Virus record (IMG/VR): IMGVR_UViG_3300030116_007036
Span: 1-24,882 of that record
Length of the DNA stretch: 24,882 bases
Origin: a virus
Reading direction: 5' to 3' (one strand)
A program made the translations under genes and the position numbers. This document shows, one piece after another, positions 5,526-13,118 of this stretch (within the stretch, counting starts at the first letter, position 1; every line of letters starts with the position of its first letter). The notes beneath the pieces were generated by a model, which worked only from the letters and a program-made list of their open reading frames with translations, searched no databases and was not told the DNA's origin.

Positions 5526-5897
5526 ATGGATATTTCGGATGAGGAGATTGAGCATCTATATCAGATAGTTCATTCAGAAGCAGAGTCCTATGAGAGGGCT
5601 CTTGATTTAGTTGAGCACGAGCGACTGGATGCTAGTGCTCTTAGCCATTTCAATGGAGGTTATATGGCTGGACAGAATAGTTCTCGGGTAGAAATCAATG
5701 ATCTTACTGGCTCTGCTATTTGTGCGGACCATGAACGTGGGACTGTCGTTCAGTTGCACGGCTATGGTTACACACATCGCAAGCCATCGTTCTCTGTGAG
5801 CGAGCATACTGTTAGCCTGTTTATCAGTGTCGAAGAAGCACGTGACATGGCAGCCAAGCTGCTTGACTTCATTGCTAAGAAGGAGAAGGCATCATGA
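5526..5897 (+). CDS. Hypothetical early protein
   Basis: A 123-aa product with a very strong GGAAGGAGG four bases before its ATG. The N-terminal half is helical and acidic (DEEIEHLYQIVHSEAESYER). The C-terminal half has a beta-rich stretch (GTVVQLHGYGYTH; HTVSLFISVEEARDMAAKL) and a basic end. No family is recognised. Its stop overlaps the next start as ATGA. It is probably translationally coupled to the preceding 55-aa ORF through the hairpin. Confidence 0.78.
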   Translation: MDISDEEIEHLYQIVHSEAESYERALDLVEHERLDASALSHFNGGYMAGQNSSRVEINDLTGSAICADHERGTVVQLHGYGYTHRKPSFSVSEHTVSLFISVEEARDMAAKLLDFIAKKEKAS

Positions 5898-6130
5898 GTA
5901 TCACCGCACAAGTAGACACAGCATCTATTGAGGTATCCCTGGACATGCACCAGCTACGCACTGAGATTTCCGAAGTGCTTAGCGAAGAGTTCAATGAGCT
6001 AATAGAAAACGCAACTCCGAGCGAGCACATTCATATCAACAAAAGAATTGATGCGCTTGAAAAGAGAGTCGATGAACTGACTGCTCGGATTGTCGGAGCT
6101 GGATGCATGCTTACAGGGACGAGGACTTAA
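5894..6130 (+). CDS. Small coiled-coil hypothetical protein
   Basis: A 78-aa, acidic, mostly helical product. Residues 15-40 (DMHQLRTEISEVLSEEFNEL) and 47-66 (NKRIDALEKRVDELTARI) have heptad repeats suggesting a coiled coil. The ATG overlaps the previous stop by four bases, and AAGGAGAAGG lies just upstream. No family is recognised; it may be an oligomeric regulator or accessory protein. Confidence 0.7.
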   Translation: MSITAQVDTASIEVSLDMHQLRTEISEVLSEEFNELIENATPSEHIHINKRIDALEKRVDELTARIVGAGCMLTGTRT

Positions 6131-6132
6131 TC

Positions 6133-6297
6133 ATGATCGGACTAGTCATTCGCTTTACCGACAAAGAAAAGATGCAGGACTTTGTAGATACACAGCTTAG
6201 TGTCGTCTTTGATTCACCAGATTTGCAGACCAGACCAGCTGATTCCAGTGACCCTAAAGACTTGTACGTCTTAAACCGAGGGAGGGATGGGCGATGA
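6133..6297 (+). CDS. Small hypothetical protein
   Basis: A 54-aa product starting MIGLVIRFTDKEKMQDFVDT. The ATG at 6133 is preferred over an upstream in-frame ATG at 6103 because it avoids a long overlap and has GAGGAC about nine bases before it. A beta strand followed by a helix is suggested at the N-terminus. The end overlaps the next gene as ATGA. No family is recognised. Confidence 0.65.
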   Translation: MIGLVIRFTDKEKMQDFVDTQLSVVFDSPDLQTRPADSSDPKDLYVLNRGRDGR

Positions 6298-6593
6298 CCC
6301 GTATACCCTGCACCGAGTGTCGTAAAAGAAAGGAGACTGAAGCGGCTCTCAAGGCGCTTCAGTCTGACCATAAGAAGTTGCAGAGAAAGGCAGCTCACAG
6401 GATTCATAAGATCGGTGATCTAGAAGAGACCGTAAAGAAACTGAGAGCCAGCGTTGCATCTCTTCGCAAGACAGAAAGGAGAATGAAAGAAAGATACGAA
6501 GATGTGCTTGATGATCGCAACGAACTGAGGCGTGCGCTCAATAGTATTAAGAAGAATGTAACCGCAGCTATGGAGGAAAGTTATCTTGGCTAA
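6294..6593 (+). CDS. Coiled-coil protein with N-terminal CxxC
   Basis: A 99-aa, strongly basic product. It opens with IPCTECRKRK (a CxxC at residues 6-9) and then has a nearly continuous helix with heptads to residue 85 (for example DLEETVKKLRASVASLRKTE). This suggests a dimeric coil; the lone CxxC could bind metal across a dimer. GGGAGGGATGGGC precedes the start. No family is recognised. Confidence 0.72.
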   Translation: MTRIPCTECRKRKETEAALKALQSDHKKLQRKAAHRIHKIGDLEETVKKLRASVASLRKTERRMKERYEDVLDDRNELRRALNSIKKNVTAAMEESYLG

Positions 6594-6852
6594 CAAAGCA
6601 AACGTATATGTAAAGTATTCAGTGCTCGTTGAGTACACAAACGTGGATCTAGATGAGTATGATGTGCCCGACCTGCCTGACCCAACAGTAACGAATAACC
6701 TAATCAGATCAGCACGGATTGACTTTGATGGATTCGAGCCGGGACGTGAGTCGGTTAAGATCCTAGAGGTCGAACCCGAAACAGAGGACATCTACCATAT
6801 TGAAGAGCCGGATGATCGGCCAGATGTAATGCCAGAAGGAGGGGCGTACTAA
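6586..6852 (+). CDS. Acidic hypothetical protein, TTG start
   Basis: An 88-aa product starting at TTG (6586) with GGAGGAAAG seven bases upstream, inside the end of the preceding gene; no ATG alternative fits. It begins ANKANVYVKYSVLVEYTNVD, is very rich in Asp, Glu and Pro toward the end (VEPETEDIYHIEEPDDRPDV), and terminates at the next ATG (TAATG overlap). A beta-rich start with a disordered acidic tail is suggested. It could be a DNA-mimic or inhibitor type early protein, but only composition supports that. Confidence 0.7.
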   Translation: MANKANVYVKYSVLVEYTNVDLDEYDVPDLPDPTVTNNLIRSARIDFDGFEPGRESVKILEVEPETEDIYHIEEPDDRPDVMPEGGAY

Positions 6853-7616
6853 TGGGAATCTTATGCACAAAGAATCCGTCTACTGAGATGGACGTTCGAA
6901 TGGTACCAGTACCTGAAGCAACTCGATCTTACACACCCATGCCGCATGGTGATTTGATTGACACCATTGAGGTGCAGCTCAAGCATCATATGCCGCAATA
7001 CAATATCCACAGCAAACAGTTCGGGCTGGCCCGGGAGGGCCAGCAAATGTTTGGGATGATCAGCCTGAAGAAGGAGCTGGACCCTGAGTATGTTGAGGTA
7101 GAGATTGTAGATCCAGATGACAATCTAGATATTAGCATTGGCTTTCGTAATAGCTACGACAAGAGCATGTCTGTTGGTGTAGTGGGCGGGGCCAAGGTGT
7201 TCATCTGTGACAACATGATGATGACCTCCGATGCAGTAAAGATCATGAAGCGACATACTAAGAATGTCCTGCGTGAGTTTGACTACATGCTTTACACCAG
7301 CATCCCTGAACTACAGAACCAGTTCGTTAATCTTATCGAGGCAAAGAATAAACTAGACCGGGTAGAGATTGACCATGAGCATGGCTATGAGTTTCTCGGT
7401 CGCATGTTTGGGCACAAGCTACTGACACCAGTGCAGATGTCCGGCGCTGTTGAGGACTGGAGGAATCCCAACTTCGAAGTATTCAAAGACAGGACTGCAT
7501 GGTCATTGTACAATGCAGCAACGTGGGGCCTGAAGAAGGGATCTCCTTCCCTGGCAATGAGTCGTTATTGCAATGCCCACGATTGGTTCATGGAGAATCT
7601 TGATAACCTCCAATAA
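6852..7616 (+). CDS. DUF932-family (YfjQ-like) phage/plasmid protein
   Basis: A 254-aa product. The central block GFRNSYDKSMSVGVVGGAKV (about residues 97-116), followed directly by FICDNMMM and then a long helical region beginning AVKIMKRHTKNVL, is characteristic of DUF932, a family found in phages, plasmids and genomic islands. The Asn-Ser-Tyr-Asp-Lys-Ser and Val-Cys-Asp-Asn pattern is its signature. The molecular function is not settled. GGAGGGG lies a few bases upstream, and the ATG overlaps the preceding TAA. A strong terminator follows, making this the end of an early transcription unit. Confidence 0.85.
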   Translation: MGILCTKNPSTEMDVRMVPVPEATRSYTPMPHGDLIDTIEVQLKHHMPQYNIHSKQFGLAREGQQMFGMISLKKELDPEYVEVEIVDPDDNLDISIGFRNSYDKSMSVGVVGGAKVFICDNMMMTSDAVKIMKRHTKNVLREFDYMLYTSIPELQNQFVNLIEAKNKLDRVEIDHEHGYEFLGRMFGHKLLTPVQMSGAVEDWRNPNFEVFKDRTAWSLYNAATWGLKKGSPSLAMSRYCNAHDWFMENLDNLQ

Positions 7617-7638
7617 AGATTCTTGAACCATAGTGATG

Positions 7639-7688
7639 CCCCCTGGCAGTGCATTTTTATGCGCTGCTGGGGGGTTTTCTCTTTTCTT
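7639..7688 (+). terminator. Strong rho-independent terminator after DUF932
   Basis: CCCCCTGGCAGTGCAT (7639-7654) pairs with ATGCGCTGCTGGGGGG (7659-7674) with only G-U wobbles and a four-base TTTT loop. A T-rich run follows. It divides the early region into an upstream part and the replication module. Confidence 0.9.
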
Positions 7689-7716
7689 TTACAATAAAGA
7701 ACGATAGGAAGTGTGC

Positions 7717-7893
7717 ATGGATACACCCGATCAAGACCTATATTGCATTGCTTTGAGTGAGCTAGAGGTTCACATCATACACAGCCTGGTAAGCCAGCAG
7801 CTAGACAATGCTCACATAGAAAACAAGCGAGTGCTTGAGTCCCTTCTTAACCTGCACAAAACAACCAAGGAACTAACGGATGATCTACATTAG
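7717..7893 (+). CDS. Small helical hypothetical protein
   Basis: A 58-aa product starting MDTPDQDLYCIALSELEVHI. ATG at 7717 is preferred to the in-frame GTG at 7711 because AGGAA sits seven bases upstream. The rest is a single long amphipathic helix with a Leu/Lys pattern (NKRVLESLLNLHKTTKELTD). It overlaps the nuclease gene start by 14 bases. No family is recognised. It opens the replication and recombination module after the terminator. Confidence 0.65.
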   Translation: MDTPDQDLYCIALSELEVHIIHSLVSQQLDNAHIENKRVLESLLNLHKTTKELTDDLH

Positions 7894-8962
7894 GTATGTC
7901 CTAGCCAGACCCGTACTACCCAAGCCACCAAAGATTCTGAGTAGTAGTTCGGCTAGTAGAATCAGCAGTGCAAAGAATCAGGATACTACTGCAGAGCTAT
8001 ACCTTGAGGCACACAGTAACCTGGGCACTGAGCCTAACCCTGAGACGCTTGCCCACCTGCGTGACAGGGATACCTATGCATGGACCCATAGCATTACCTA
8101 CCCAGTAGAAGAGTCGGAAGTAATGCAGATGGGAGAGGAGCTGGGCACCATCACACGGGGCATGCGTATAGCTGACAACGAGGTGCCGCATCGTAACCTG
8201 TGGGCATGCACTCGTCCGAGGTGTGACTGGTCTGACCTGTGCCACGGCAATCCTAGTGGAGACATTGATAACTGGTGGGGTATCTCGACATCAGACTACG
8301 ATGGGCTGAGTAGCTACGTAGTTAGATACCAGGGCAGAGAAGACAAGCTACTTGAGCGTAACAAGCCAGGAAAGATTGTTACTGCTAGTGAGATACGGAA
8401 CTACTTAACCTGCCCACGCAAGTGGTACTTTGAGAATGTTAAGAAGGCAGCACGTAGCGAGAGATCGTATTCACACTATAGCGCCAGATGGAAAGGCAAC
8501 ATGGTTCACAAGTATGCTGAACTAATGGCGCTATCAGATATGAATAAGATTCATCATACAGATATTGGTCCTCAGTGGGACGAGTACCTGCAAGAGTACT
8601 CGGACCAGTTAACAGATGAGGATGAGAAGTCACAGTTAGCTATGGATGCTGTAGCCTGCGAGGCAGTAGCCCTGAAGATGTATAACCTGGCAAGGCAACC
8701 GCTCAACTCTGCACCGCATGTTCTCCAAGTAGAACATGCAGAGCAGAGATTCGCAGCAGTGCTTCCCGGTACAAAGACTTGGATTACATGTCAGCCTGAT
8801 CTGATCTGCAGAGACGGAAACGATATTGTGATTGTGGATTACAAAACTCTAAGCAGTTCTAACTTGGTGCGTGACGCTCAGAACTACAGACACTTGCCAT
8901 CAATGTATCTCTACGCATTGGCGGTAACTAAAGGCTTTGTTGCCAGGAAGGTAGAGCAATGA
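7880..8962 (+). CDS. PD-(D/E)XK RecB/Cas4-like nuclease with permuted Fe-S cysteines
   Basis: A 360-aa product. The nuclease motifs are clear: TCPRKWYF (residues 177-184), NMVHKYAEL (His210), QPDLI (Asp307), VDYKT (Asp320, Lys322) and AQNYRH...SMYLYA (Gln334-Tyr343), as in RecB- and Cas4-like exonucleases. Unusually, the cysteine cluster C110-x4-C115-x5-C121, which normally follows the core and pairs with the CPRK cysteine to hold an Fe-S cluster, lies before it, and the protein ends right after the QxxxY motif. The first 20 residues (MIYIRYVLARPVLPKP) resemble the beta strands that usually follow that motif. Neighbours Sak4-like ATPase, DUF669 and RuvC fit a recombination exonuclease role. 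The start overlaps the previous gene; the end overlaps the ATPase start as ATGA. Confidence 0.85.
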   Translation: MIYIRYVLARPVLPKPPKILSSSSASRISSAKNQDTTAELYLEAHSNLGTEPNPETLAHLRDRDTYAWTHSITYPVEESEVMQMGEELGTITRGMRIADNEVPHRNLWACTRPRCDWSDLCHGNPSGDIDNWWGISTSDYDGLSSYVVRYQGREDKLLERNKPGKIVTASEIRNYLTCPRKWYFENVKKAARSERSYSHYSARWKGNMVHKYAELMALSDMNKIHHTDIGPQWDEYLQEYSDQLTDEDEKSQLAMDAVACEAVALKMYNLARQPLNSAPHVLQVEHAEQRFAAVLPGTKTWITCQPDLICRDGNDIVIVDYKTLSSSNLVRDAQNYRHLPSMYLYALAVTKGFVARKVEQ

Positions 8963-9705
8963 ATCTATTTGAGAAAGTTGACTTTCATAAGACGAAGAAG
9001 GGGAAGATGCTAATGGTGTACGGACCTCCCGGTTCGGGCAAATCTACCTTTGCATCTCTCCTTGCTGCAGAGATGGGGATCAAGCAGGTCAACACAGTAG
9101 TCATCGACTTCGAGGTTGGCATGCGTGATGCGTTGGTGCGTGCTGATTGTCAGAGGACAGAGCTGTACGACCTTTCCGATCCCACCCCTGGGATGGGGGT
9201 GGAGATCGCAAAGTTCCTGCGCTCCCTGAGAAGTAGAGATGAGGTAAAGCTAGTGATCCTCGACACCTTGAGTGAGATGTGTTGGTCACTGCTTCGTGGC
9301 ATCTGCGGAACTAAACAAGCAACGCTGCCAATGTATGGTGAGCGGAAGCGCCAACTCAAGGAGATCCTTGTTGAACTAAGAAACTTAACGAAGTCAGGTA
9401 AGCATGTACTCGTACTTACTCATCAGACTGTAGGCGAAGTTGAAGGACTGCCCGGCTACTATGCACCGGAGGCACCTAAGAACGACCGAGCAGATGTGGT
9501 CGGGCAGTTCGATTTCGTTGGCAGGATGCAAGTCGCAACCAAAGCAGCGGCTGAGTATCTAGGTCTGAACGAGGGAGAACGATTCATTGATTACAGACAG
9601 GATCCTCAACAGGTATCGAAGTGCCGTTTCGATATGGATCCAGAGAAGCCGTACGTGTTTGTCCGCAATGCAGATGATGCACGTATATTTATCAATGCTC
9701 TATAA
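8959..9705 (+). CDS. Sak4-like RecA-fold ATPase / recombinase
   Basis: A 248-aa product with Walker A GPPGSGKST (residues 22-30), Walker B VKLVILDT (residues 97-103), a downstream HVLVLTHQT (residues 149-157) and a helicase-like beta core. The family is the AAA_24/Sak4 group of phage single-strand annealing or RecA-like ATPases, typically encoded next to DUF669 and a PD-(D/E)XK nuclease, as here. It likely mediates homology-directed pairing during replication. ATG overlaps the nuclease stop by four bases. The next gene follows after 11 bases. Confidence 0.85.
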   Translation: MNLFEKVDFHKTKKGKMLMVYGPPGSGKSTFASLLAAEMGIKQVNTVVIDFEVGMRDALVRADCQRTELYDLSDPTPGMGVEIAKFLRSLRSRDEVKLVILDTLSEMCWSLLRGICGTKQATLPMYGERKRQLKEILVELRNLTKSGKHVLVLTHQTVGEVEGLPGYYAPEAPKNDRADVVGQFDFVGRMQVATKAAAEYLGLNEGERFIDYRQDPQQVSKCRFDMDPEKPYVFVRNADDARIFINAL

Positions 9706-9716
9706 GGAGATACACA

Positions 9717-10127
9717 ATGAGCATTTTTGCAGAAGCATTCGAGTCAGCAACTGAAACCCCGTCATATGGCCCACTGCCTGATGGCGATTACGAAGCACAG
9801 TTGATTGAGGTAAACACCTCTGATCATCCTATTACTGGGGTGACTGCAACCAATCTAGAGTATCGCATTACTCAGGGAGACAATGCAGATCGCAGGGTCT
9901 GGGATAACGTGACGCATCGTGATGATACGATGTGGAAGGTAGCTAAGATCTGGAATGCGATGGGGATGAATGGTCAACCTACGGACTGGGCAGAGTTCTC
10001 TCTTAAGCTAAGCCAGCACTGCACTAACAAGCACTTTACGATTACCGTAAAGAACCGTGACTACAATGGTAAGACTTATACCAACGTAACCTCGGTTCGC
10101 TTGAACGAAGAGAAGCCTCCGTTCTGA
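9717..10127 (+). CDS. DUF669 phage protein, probable ssDNA-binding partner
   Basis: A 136-aa product. The sequence PLPDGDYEAQLIEV (about residues 19-32) followed by a beta-rich core with RRVWDNVTHRD and WKVAKIWNAMG is typical of DUF669. These proteins sit beside Sak4-type ATPases and probably act as their ssDNA-binding partners. The last residues NEEKPPF resemble the acidic SSB tip. AAGGAG sits 7 bases before the ATG. The stop overlaps the RuvC-like gene start. Confidence 0.85.
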   Translation: MSIFAEAFESATETPSYGPLPDGDYEAQLIEVNTSDHPITGVTATNLEYRITQGDNADRRVWDNVTHRDDTMWKVAKIWNAMGMNGQPTDWAEFSLKLSQHCTNKHFTITVKNRDYNGKTYTNVTSVRLNEEKPPF

Positions 10128-10678
10128 TGGCTATACTGGGTATTGATCCAGGGTTCTCCAGTCTAGGCACGGCCGTCCTCTCCCTCCAGGGAGGGGGCGG
10201 CTCTGCTCAGACCTTCGATGAAGCAAACGTGTTTCGTACGCAGAAGGATAAGAAGAAGGTACTTGTGTGGGATGACAACGTAAAGAGATGCCAACAGATA
10301 CACACGTACCTCTCCGAACTGTGTGACATAAACAATTTTATTATGTTTGCGATTGAAGCAGAGAGCTGGACACGTATGCCAAGCGACAAGCAACTAGGGC
10401 TGGCACGAGGTGTCATCTACTCAGTTGCTGCATCCTTTGACATTCCTATTGTTCAGATAACAGCGAAGGATGTGAAGCACTTCCTTACTGGCTCAAAGAA
10501 AGCCAGCAAGGAAGATGTTCTTACTGCGCTAACTGAACGTTCTAATCTGGAGAAGAAACTTGTCCACCTACCACGAGGCCAATGGCAACATGCGGCAGAT
10601 GCAGCAGGATGTGCACTCTACGCATGGGAATGCAGCGAACTCTCAAGACTATATCGAAGAACACTCCTCTCTACGTAA
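10127..10678 (+). CDS. RuvC-like Holliday junction resolvase
   Basis: A 183-aa product with a RuvC RNase H-fold signature: GIDPG (residues 5-9, catalytic Asp7), FAIEAES (residues 74-80, Glu77 or Glu79), KDVKHFLTGSKKASKEDV (residues 114-131, junction-contacting region) and QHAADAAGCAL (residues 154-164, His155 and Asp158). It would cut branched DNA that arises in replication and before packaging. The ATG overlaps the DUF669 stop by one base (TGATGG). Its last ~90 bases overlap the helicase gene in a different frame. Confidence 0.88.
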   Translation: MAILGIDPGFSSLGTAVLSLQGGGGSAQTFDEANVFRTQKDKKKVLVWDDNVKRCQQIHTYLSELCDINNFIMFAIEAESWTRMPSDKQLGLARGVIYSVAASFDIPIVQITAKDVKHFLTGSKKASKEDVLTALTERSNLEKKLVHLPRGQWQHAADAAGCALYAWECSELSRLYRRTLLST

Positions 10679-11921
10679 CACTGCAGAACCTGTAGAGAGA
10701 CAGCTATTCAGTAACCTGATTTCATCTATAGATATTAAAGAGTCAGAGTTACAGGGGTTGCGGGTTGATGACTTCTGTACGCATCAGAACCAGCTAGTCT
10801 TCGATGCTATATGCAAATCAATCCACAAGAATAATCACTGCACAATCTACAGTGTGTCTGAGATACTCAGGGAGCAAGGCTCACTATACACAGCGGGTGG
10901 CGAGAACTACCTGATTGAGCTATCCGAAGCAGGTATCGGTCAATCAGATCCCCTCAAGGATCTGATTGCCCACGTAAAGAAGTACTCTCAGCTCAGAAGG
11001 ATTGAGCGTGCAGCACGCATGACATTGCGTGCTGTTGAGGGAGACAGTGTTGACCTAGCTACTGTTCAGCAAGTTACACGTCAGATGCTGCAGCAGATTG
11101 AGAAAGAAAAGAAGAAGCAGCCAAAGACCCTATCTGCATTTGATGGCATCACAAAGAAAGCCGCTGATACATTCAAGCCCGCTATTGTAACAGGCTGGCC
11201 CATCTTAGATGCATCAGTAAAGCTATCACCTGGCAGACTCGCAGTGCTTGGTGCGAGACCTGGCATGGGTAAGACCACACTTGCTACGCAGTTGTCAGCA
11301 CAGGTCCTGAAACATAATCGTGAAAGTCATGTGCTTTATTGCAGCGTAGAAATGGACGTAGCAGAAATCGGAGTAAAGGCACTGTCTGCATTATCTAAGA
11401 CAGATTGTGTTACTCCGTTTCAGAATGACAACCAGGAAGCAATAGATTTAGTCAACACCAGGGCTGGACATTACTCGCAGATATTGAGTAGACTTGCTGT
11501 CTTTTACGGTACCCGTCTCGATGAGCTAATCAACATCGCAAACTATCTGCACAAGGAAGTACCACTGAAGCTAGTGGTATGTGACTTCATCAGCAGTATG
11601 TCTCCTGGTGACAAGTACGGAACCAGGAGTGAGGCTATTGGGCATGTATCAAAAGCACTGAAGCAGCTAGCACGGGATCTACAAATCCCGGTGCTAGCCT
11701 GCTCTCAGCTTAACAGAGGAACCGGAGCTAACAGGGCACCAACTATGAAAGACCTGCGTGACTCAGGTGAGATTGAACAGGACGCTGACATCATCATGCT
11801 CCTGCACAAAGAAGATCCCGAGGATGATAGGACCCTTCTTATGATCGAGAAGAACAGGTTCGGAACCAACACTGTCCTGCATCTCGATACTCAGTTCCAG
11901 CATCATAGATTCTCTTTCTAA
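10590..11921 (+). CDS. dnaB: DnaB-like replicative helicase
   Basis: A 443-aa product from the ATG at 10590. A TTG at 10560 or a later start at 10599 is possible; no strong ribosome-binding site decides. The N-terminal domain begins near PVERQLFSNLI. The C-terminal RecA-like domain has Walker A GARPGMGKTT (about residues 221-230), YCSVEMD with the conserved Glu, Walker B LVVCDFIS, CSQLNRG (H3), SGEIEQDADIIMLLH (H4), and KNRFGTN with the arginine finger. This is a hexameric 5'-3' helicase that opens the replication fork. No primase domain is fused to it and none is seen nearby. Confidence 0.92.
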   Translation: MRQMQQDVHSTHGNAANSQDYIEEHSSLRNTAEPVERQLFSNLISSIDIKESELQGLRVDDFCTHQNQLVFDAICKSIHKNNHCTIYSVSEILREQGSLYTAGGENYLIELSEAGIGQSDPLKDLIAHVKKYSQLRRIERAARMTLRAVEGDSVDLATVQQVTRQMLQQIEKEKKKQPKTLSAFDGITKKAADTFKPAIVTGWPILDASVKLSPGRLAVLGARPGMGKTTLATQLSAQVLKHNRESHVLYCSVEMDVAEIGVKALSALSKTDCVTPFQNDNQEAIDLVNTRAGHYSQILSRLAVFYGTRLDELINIANYLHKEVPLKLVVCDFISSMSPGDKYGTRSEAIGHVSKALKQLARDLQIPVLACSQLNRGTGANRAPTMKDLRDSGEIEQDADIIMLLHKEDPEDDRTLLMIEKNRFGTNTVLHLDTQFQHHRFSF

Positions 11922-12000
11922 TGCACGGCGCCAGGGGCATAGAGTTATGGCTGATACTCTCGATACTGGCAGAGATTAACTGTGTTATCGAGTTACCGTA

Positions 12001-12705
12001 TTAACGCAACATAGACCCACGTCCCCGCATCATATCCTTGAACCTGTCAAGCATAGATCGAGATGCACCTCCACGTCCTTTCTCCTTGGAGATACGAGCA
12101 CGGTTCTCAACATCCCTTTTACGCTCCTCAGCGGTCTGAGGCACAGTGCCACGACCAGCAGGAAAACTAAGTCCACGTCTCTTGGTCTCAACCTTCGGAG
12201 TCTTGCCTGCCTGCTTCTTTGGCGTCTTACTGGTTTTAGGCGTTTTGTCTGCGGGATTTTCAGTTTTCTCGCCCGCTTCCTCGTTCTCCTTCATTGCCTC
12301 GGCGACATTCTTTGCAGCTTTTTGCCTTACAAAAGGCTTGGTCCCACGAATGTTTAACATGGCTCCGGCACGGATTTTATTGGCATCCTTAATCCCTTTC
12401 CCTGTCTTGGGATTATATGGATTCAATGCCATCAACTTGCTGACTGTAGTGCCCAGTCTCTTGGCAATACCAGAAAGGGTATCACCACGACGGATGCGAT
12501 AGGTGTTACCTGATGGCATTGGAGCATCACTTCGTTTCTTACCTAGCTGAGCACGCAACCTGCCAGATTTGCCACGAACAAACTTAAAACGCTTGCGTTT
12601 CTTTCCAGCTTTCTTTGACTCAGCAACTCCGATGCGACCGGACTCCTTCATCCGCTCCTCAACTAGTTTGTCTATCTTGCGAGTAGGTGTTTCTTTGCGA
12701 GCCAT
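12001..12705 (-). CDS. LysM-domain basic protein
   Basis: A 234-aa product with a very basic first 60 residues, a LysM at about residues 69-119 (YRIRRGDTLSGIAKRLGTTV, then LMALNPYNP and IRAGAMLNI), and a Lys/Thr/Pro-rich tail. LysM binds peptidoglycan or other GlcNAc polymers. No enzyme domain accompanies it, so the protein may target lysis factors or be virion-associated. The start is in a TAATG overlap with the 59-aa gene. It is the last gene of the late block, facing the helicase gene. Confidence 0.85.
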   Translation of the reverse strand: MARKETPTRKIDKLVEERMKESGRIGVAESKKAGKKRKRFKFVRGKSGRLRAQLGKKRSDAPMPSGNTYRIRRGDTLSGIAKRLGTTVSKLMALNPYNPKTGKGIKDANKIRAGAMLNIRGTKPFVRQKAAKNVAEAMKENEEAGEKTENPADKTPKTSKTPKKQAGKTPKVETKRRGLSFPAGRGTVPQTAEERKRDVENRARISKEKGRGGASRSMLDRFKDMMRGRGSMLR

Positions 12706-12884
12706 TAGTATGATCCTTTGCTCTTCATTCCACGAAGTTTCTTACCTGCAGCAGCAGCTCTAGCCATTGCCTTGTTACCGTATTTCTTTCGTCCGATATT
12801 AGCAGCAATAGCACCAGCGGCTGCAGGACTCTTGCCCTGAGATTGAATGTTCTTCTTTAGTTTCTTAAATCCTAGATACGCCAC
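12705..12884 (-). CDS. Small basic phage protein, GTG start
   Basis: A 59-aa product starting (GTG)AYLGFKKLKKNIQSQGKSP and containing AIAANIGRKKYGNKAMARAA (residues 25-44), a small Gly/Ala/Lys-rich pattern shared by short proteins of other marine phages. It is likely DNA- or capsid-associated, judging from charge only. GTG is the only fitting start, with GGTGG and AGGTT upstream. The stop overlaps the LysM gene start. Confidence 0.7.
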   Translation of the reverse strand: MAYLGFKKLKKNIQSQGKSPAAAGAIAANIGRKKYGNKAMARAAAAGKKLRGMKSKGSY

Positions 12885-12901
12885 AACCTACCACCTTACC
12901 T

Positions 12902-13066
12902 TTAATCCCGCCGTCGCGGCCCAAGCCACAGGTTCTCCCCATTTCGAGCCTGCTTCCAGGGAAGCGATCGCATCCACTCTGTCCCTAACACGGTGACGAG
13001 CGACAAGAGAAGTATCCCACCGATCCACATTAGCTCTTGCGAGAAGATCCAGTCCACCTGACTCAT
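12902..13066 (-). CDS. Small single-TM protein
   Basis: A 54-aa product starting MSQVDWIFSQELMWIGGILL. Residues 13-30 form one hydrophobic segment, followed by WMRSLPWKQA and a basic C-terminus (GPRRRD). AAAGGA lies just before the ATG. Size, single membrane span and position next to a holin-like gene and near an endolysin suggest a lysis accessory (holin or antiholin-type), but this is inference. Confidence 0.68.
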   Translation of the reverse strand: MSQVDWIFSQELMWIGGILLLSLVTVLGTEWMRSLPWKQARNGENLWLGPRRRD

Positions 13067-13085
13067 GATCCTTTAAGAAGAGAGA

Positions 13086-13118
13086 GGGGGCTGAACGCCG
13101 TAAAGCGTTCAGTCCCCC
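13086..13118 (-). terminator. Terminator-like hairpin at the end of the holin-like gene
   Basis: GGGGGCTGAACGC (13086-13098) pairs with GCGTTCAGTCCCCC (13105-13118) with one bulged base. Read on the minus strand it is followed by CTCTCTCTTCTT. It overlaps the last codons of the holin-like gene, so it may terminate or pause transcription there. Confidence 0.7.

Noticed and set aside
6111-6407. 98-aa minus-strand ORF
   Set aside because: Antisense to two coupled plus-strand genes in a block where every other gene is plus-strand.
7880-8962. Cas4 of a CRISPR system
   Set aside because: No CRISPR repeats or other cas genes are present, and the neighbours are phage recombination genes; this is a phage RecB-type nuclease.
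11922-12000. Bidirectional terminator between converging genes
   Set aside because: CTCGATA/TATCGAG (11959-11992) has a 20-base loop and no T-run; too weak to call, although a terminator would be expected here.
12146-12502. 118-aa plus-strand hydrophobic ORF
   Set aside because: Antisense shadow of the LysM protein; hydrophobicity comes from reading Lys/Glu codons in reverse.
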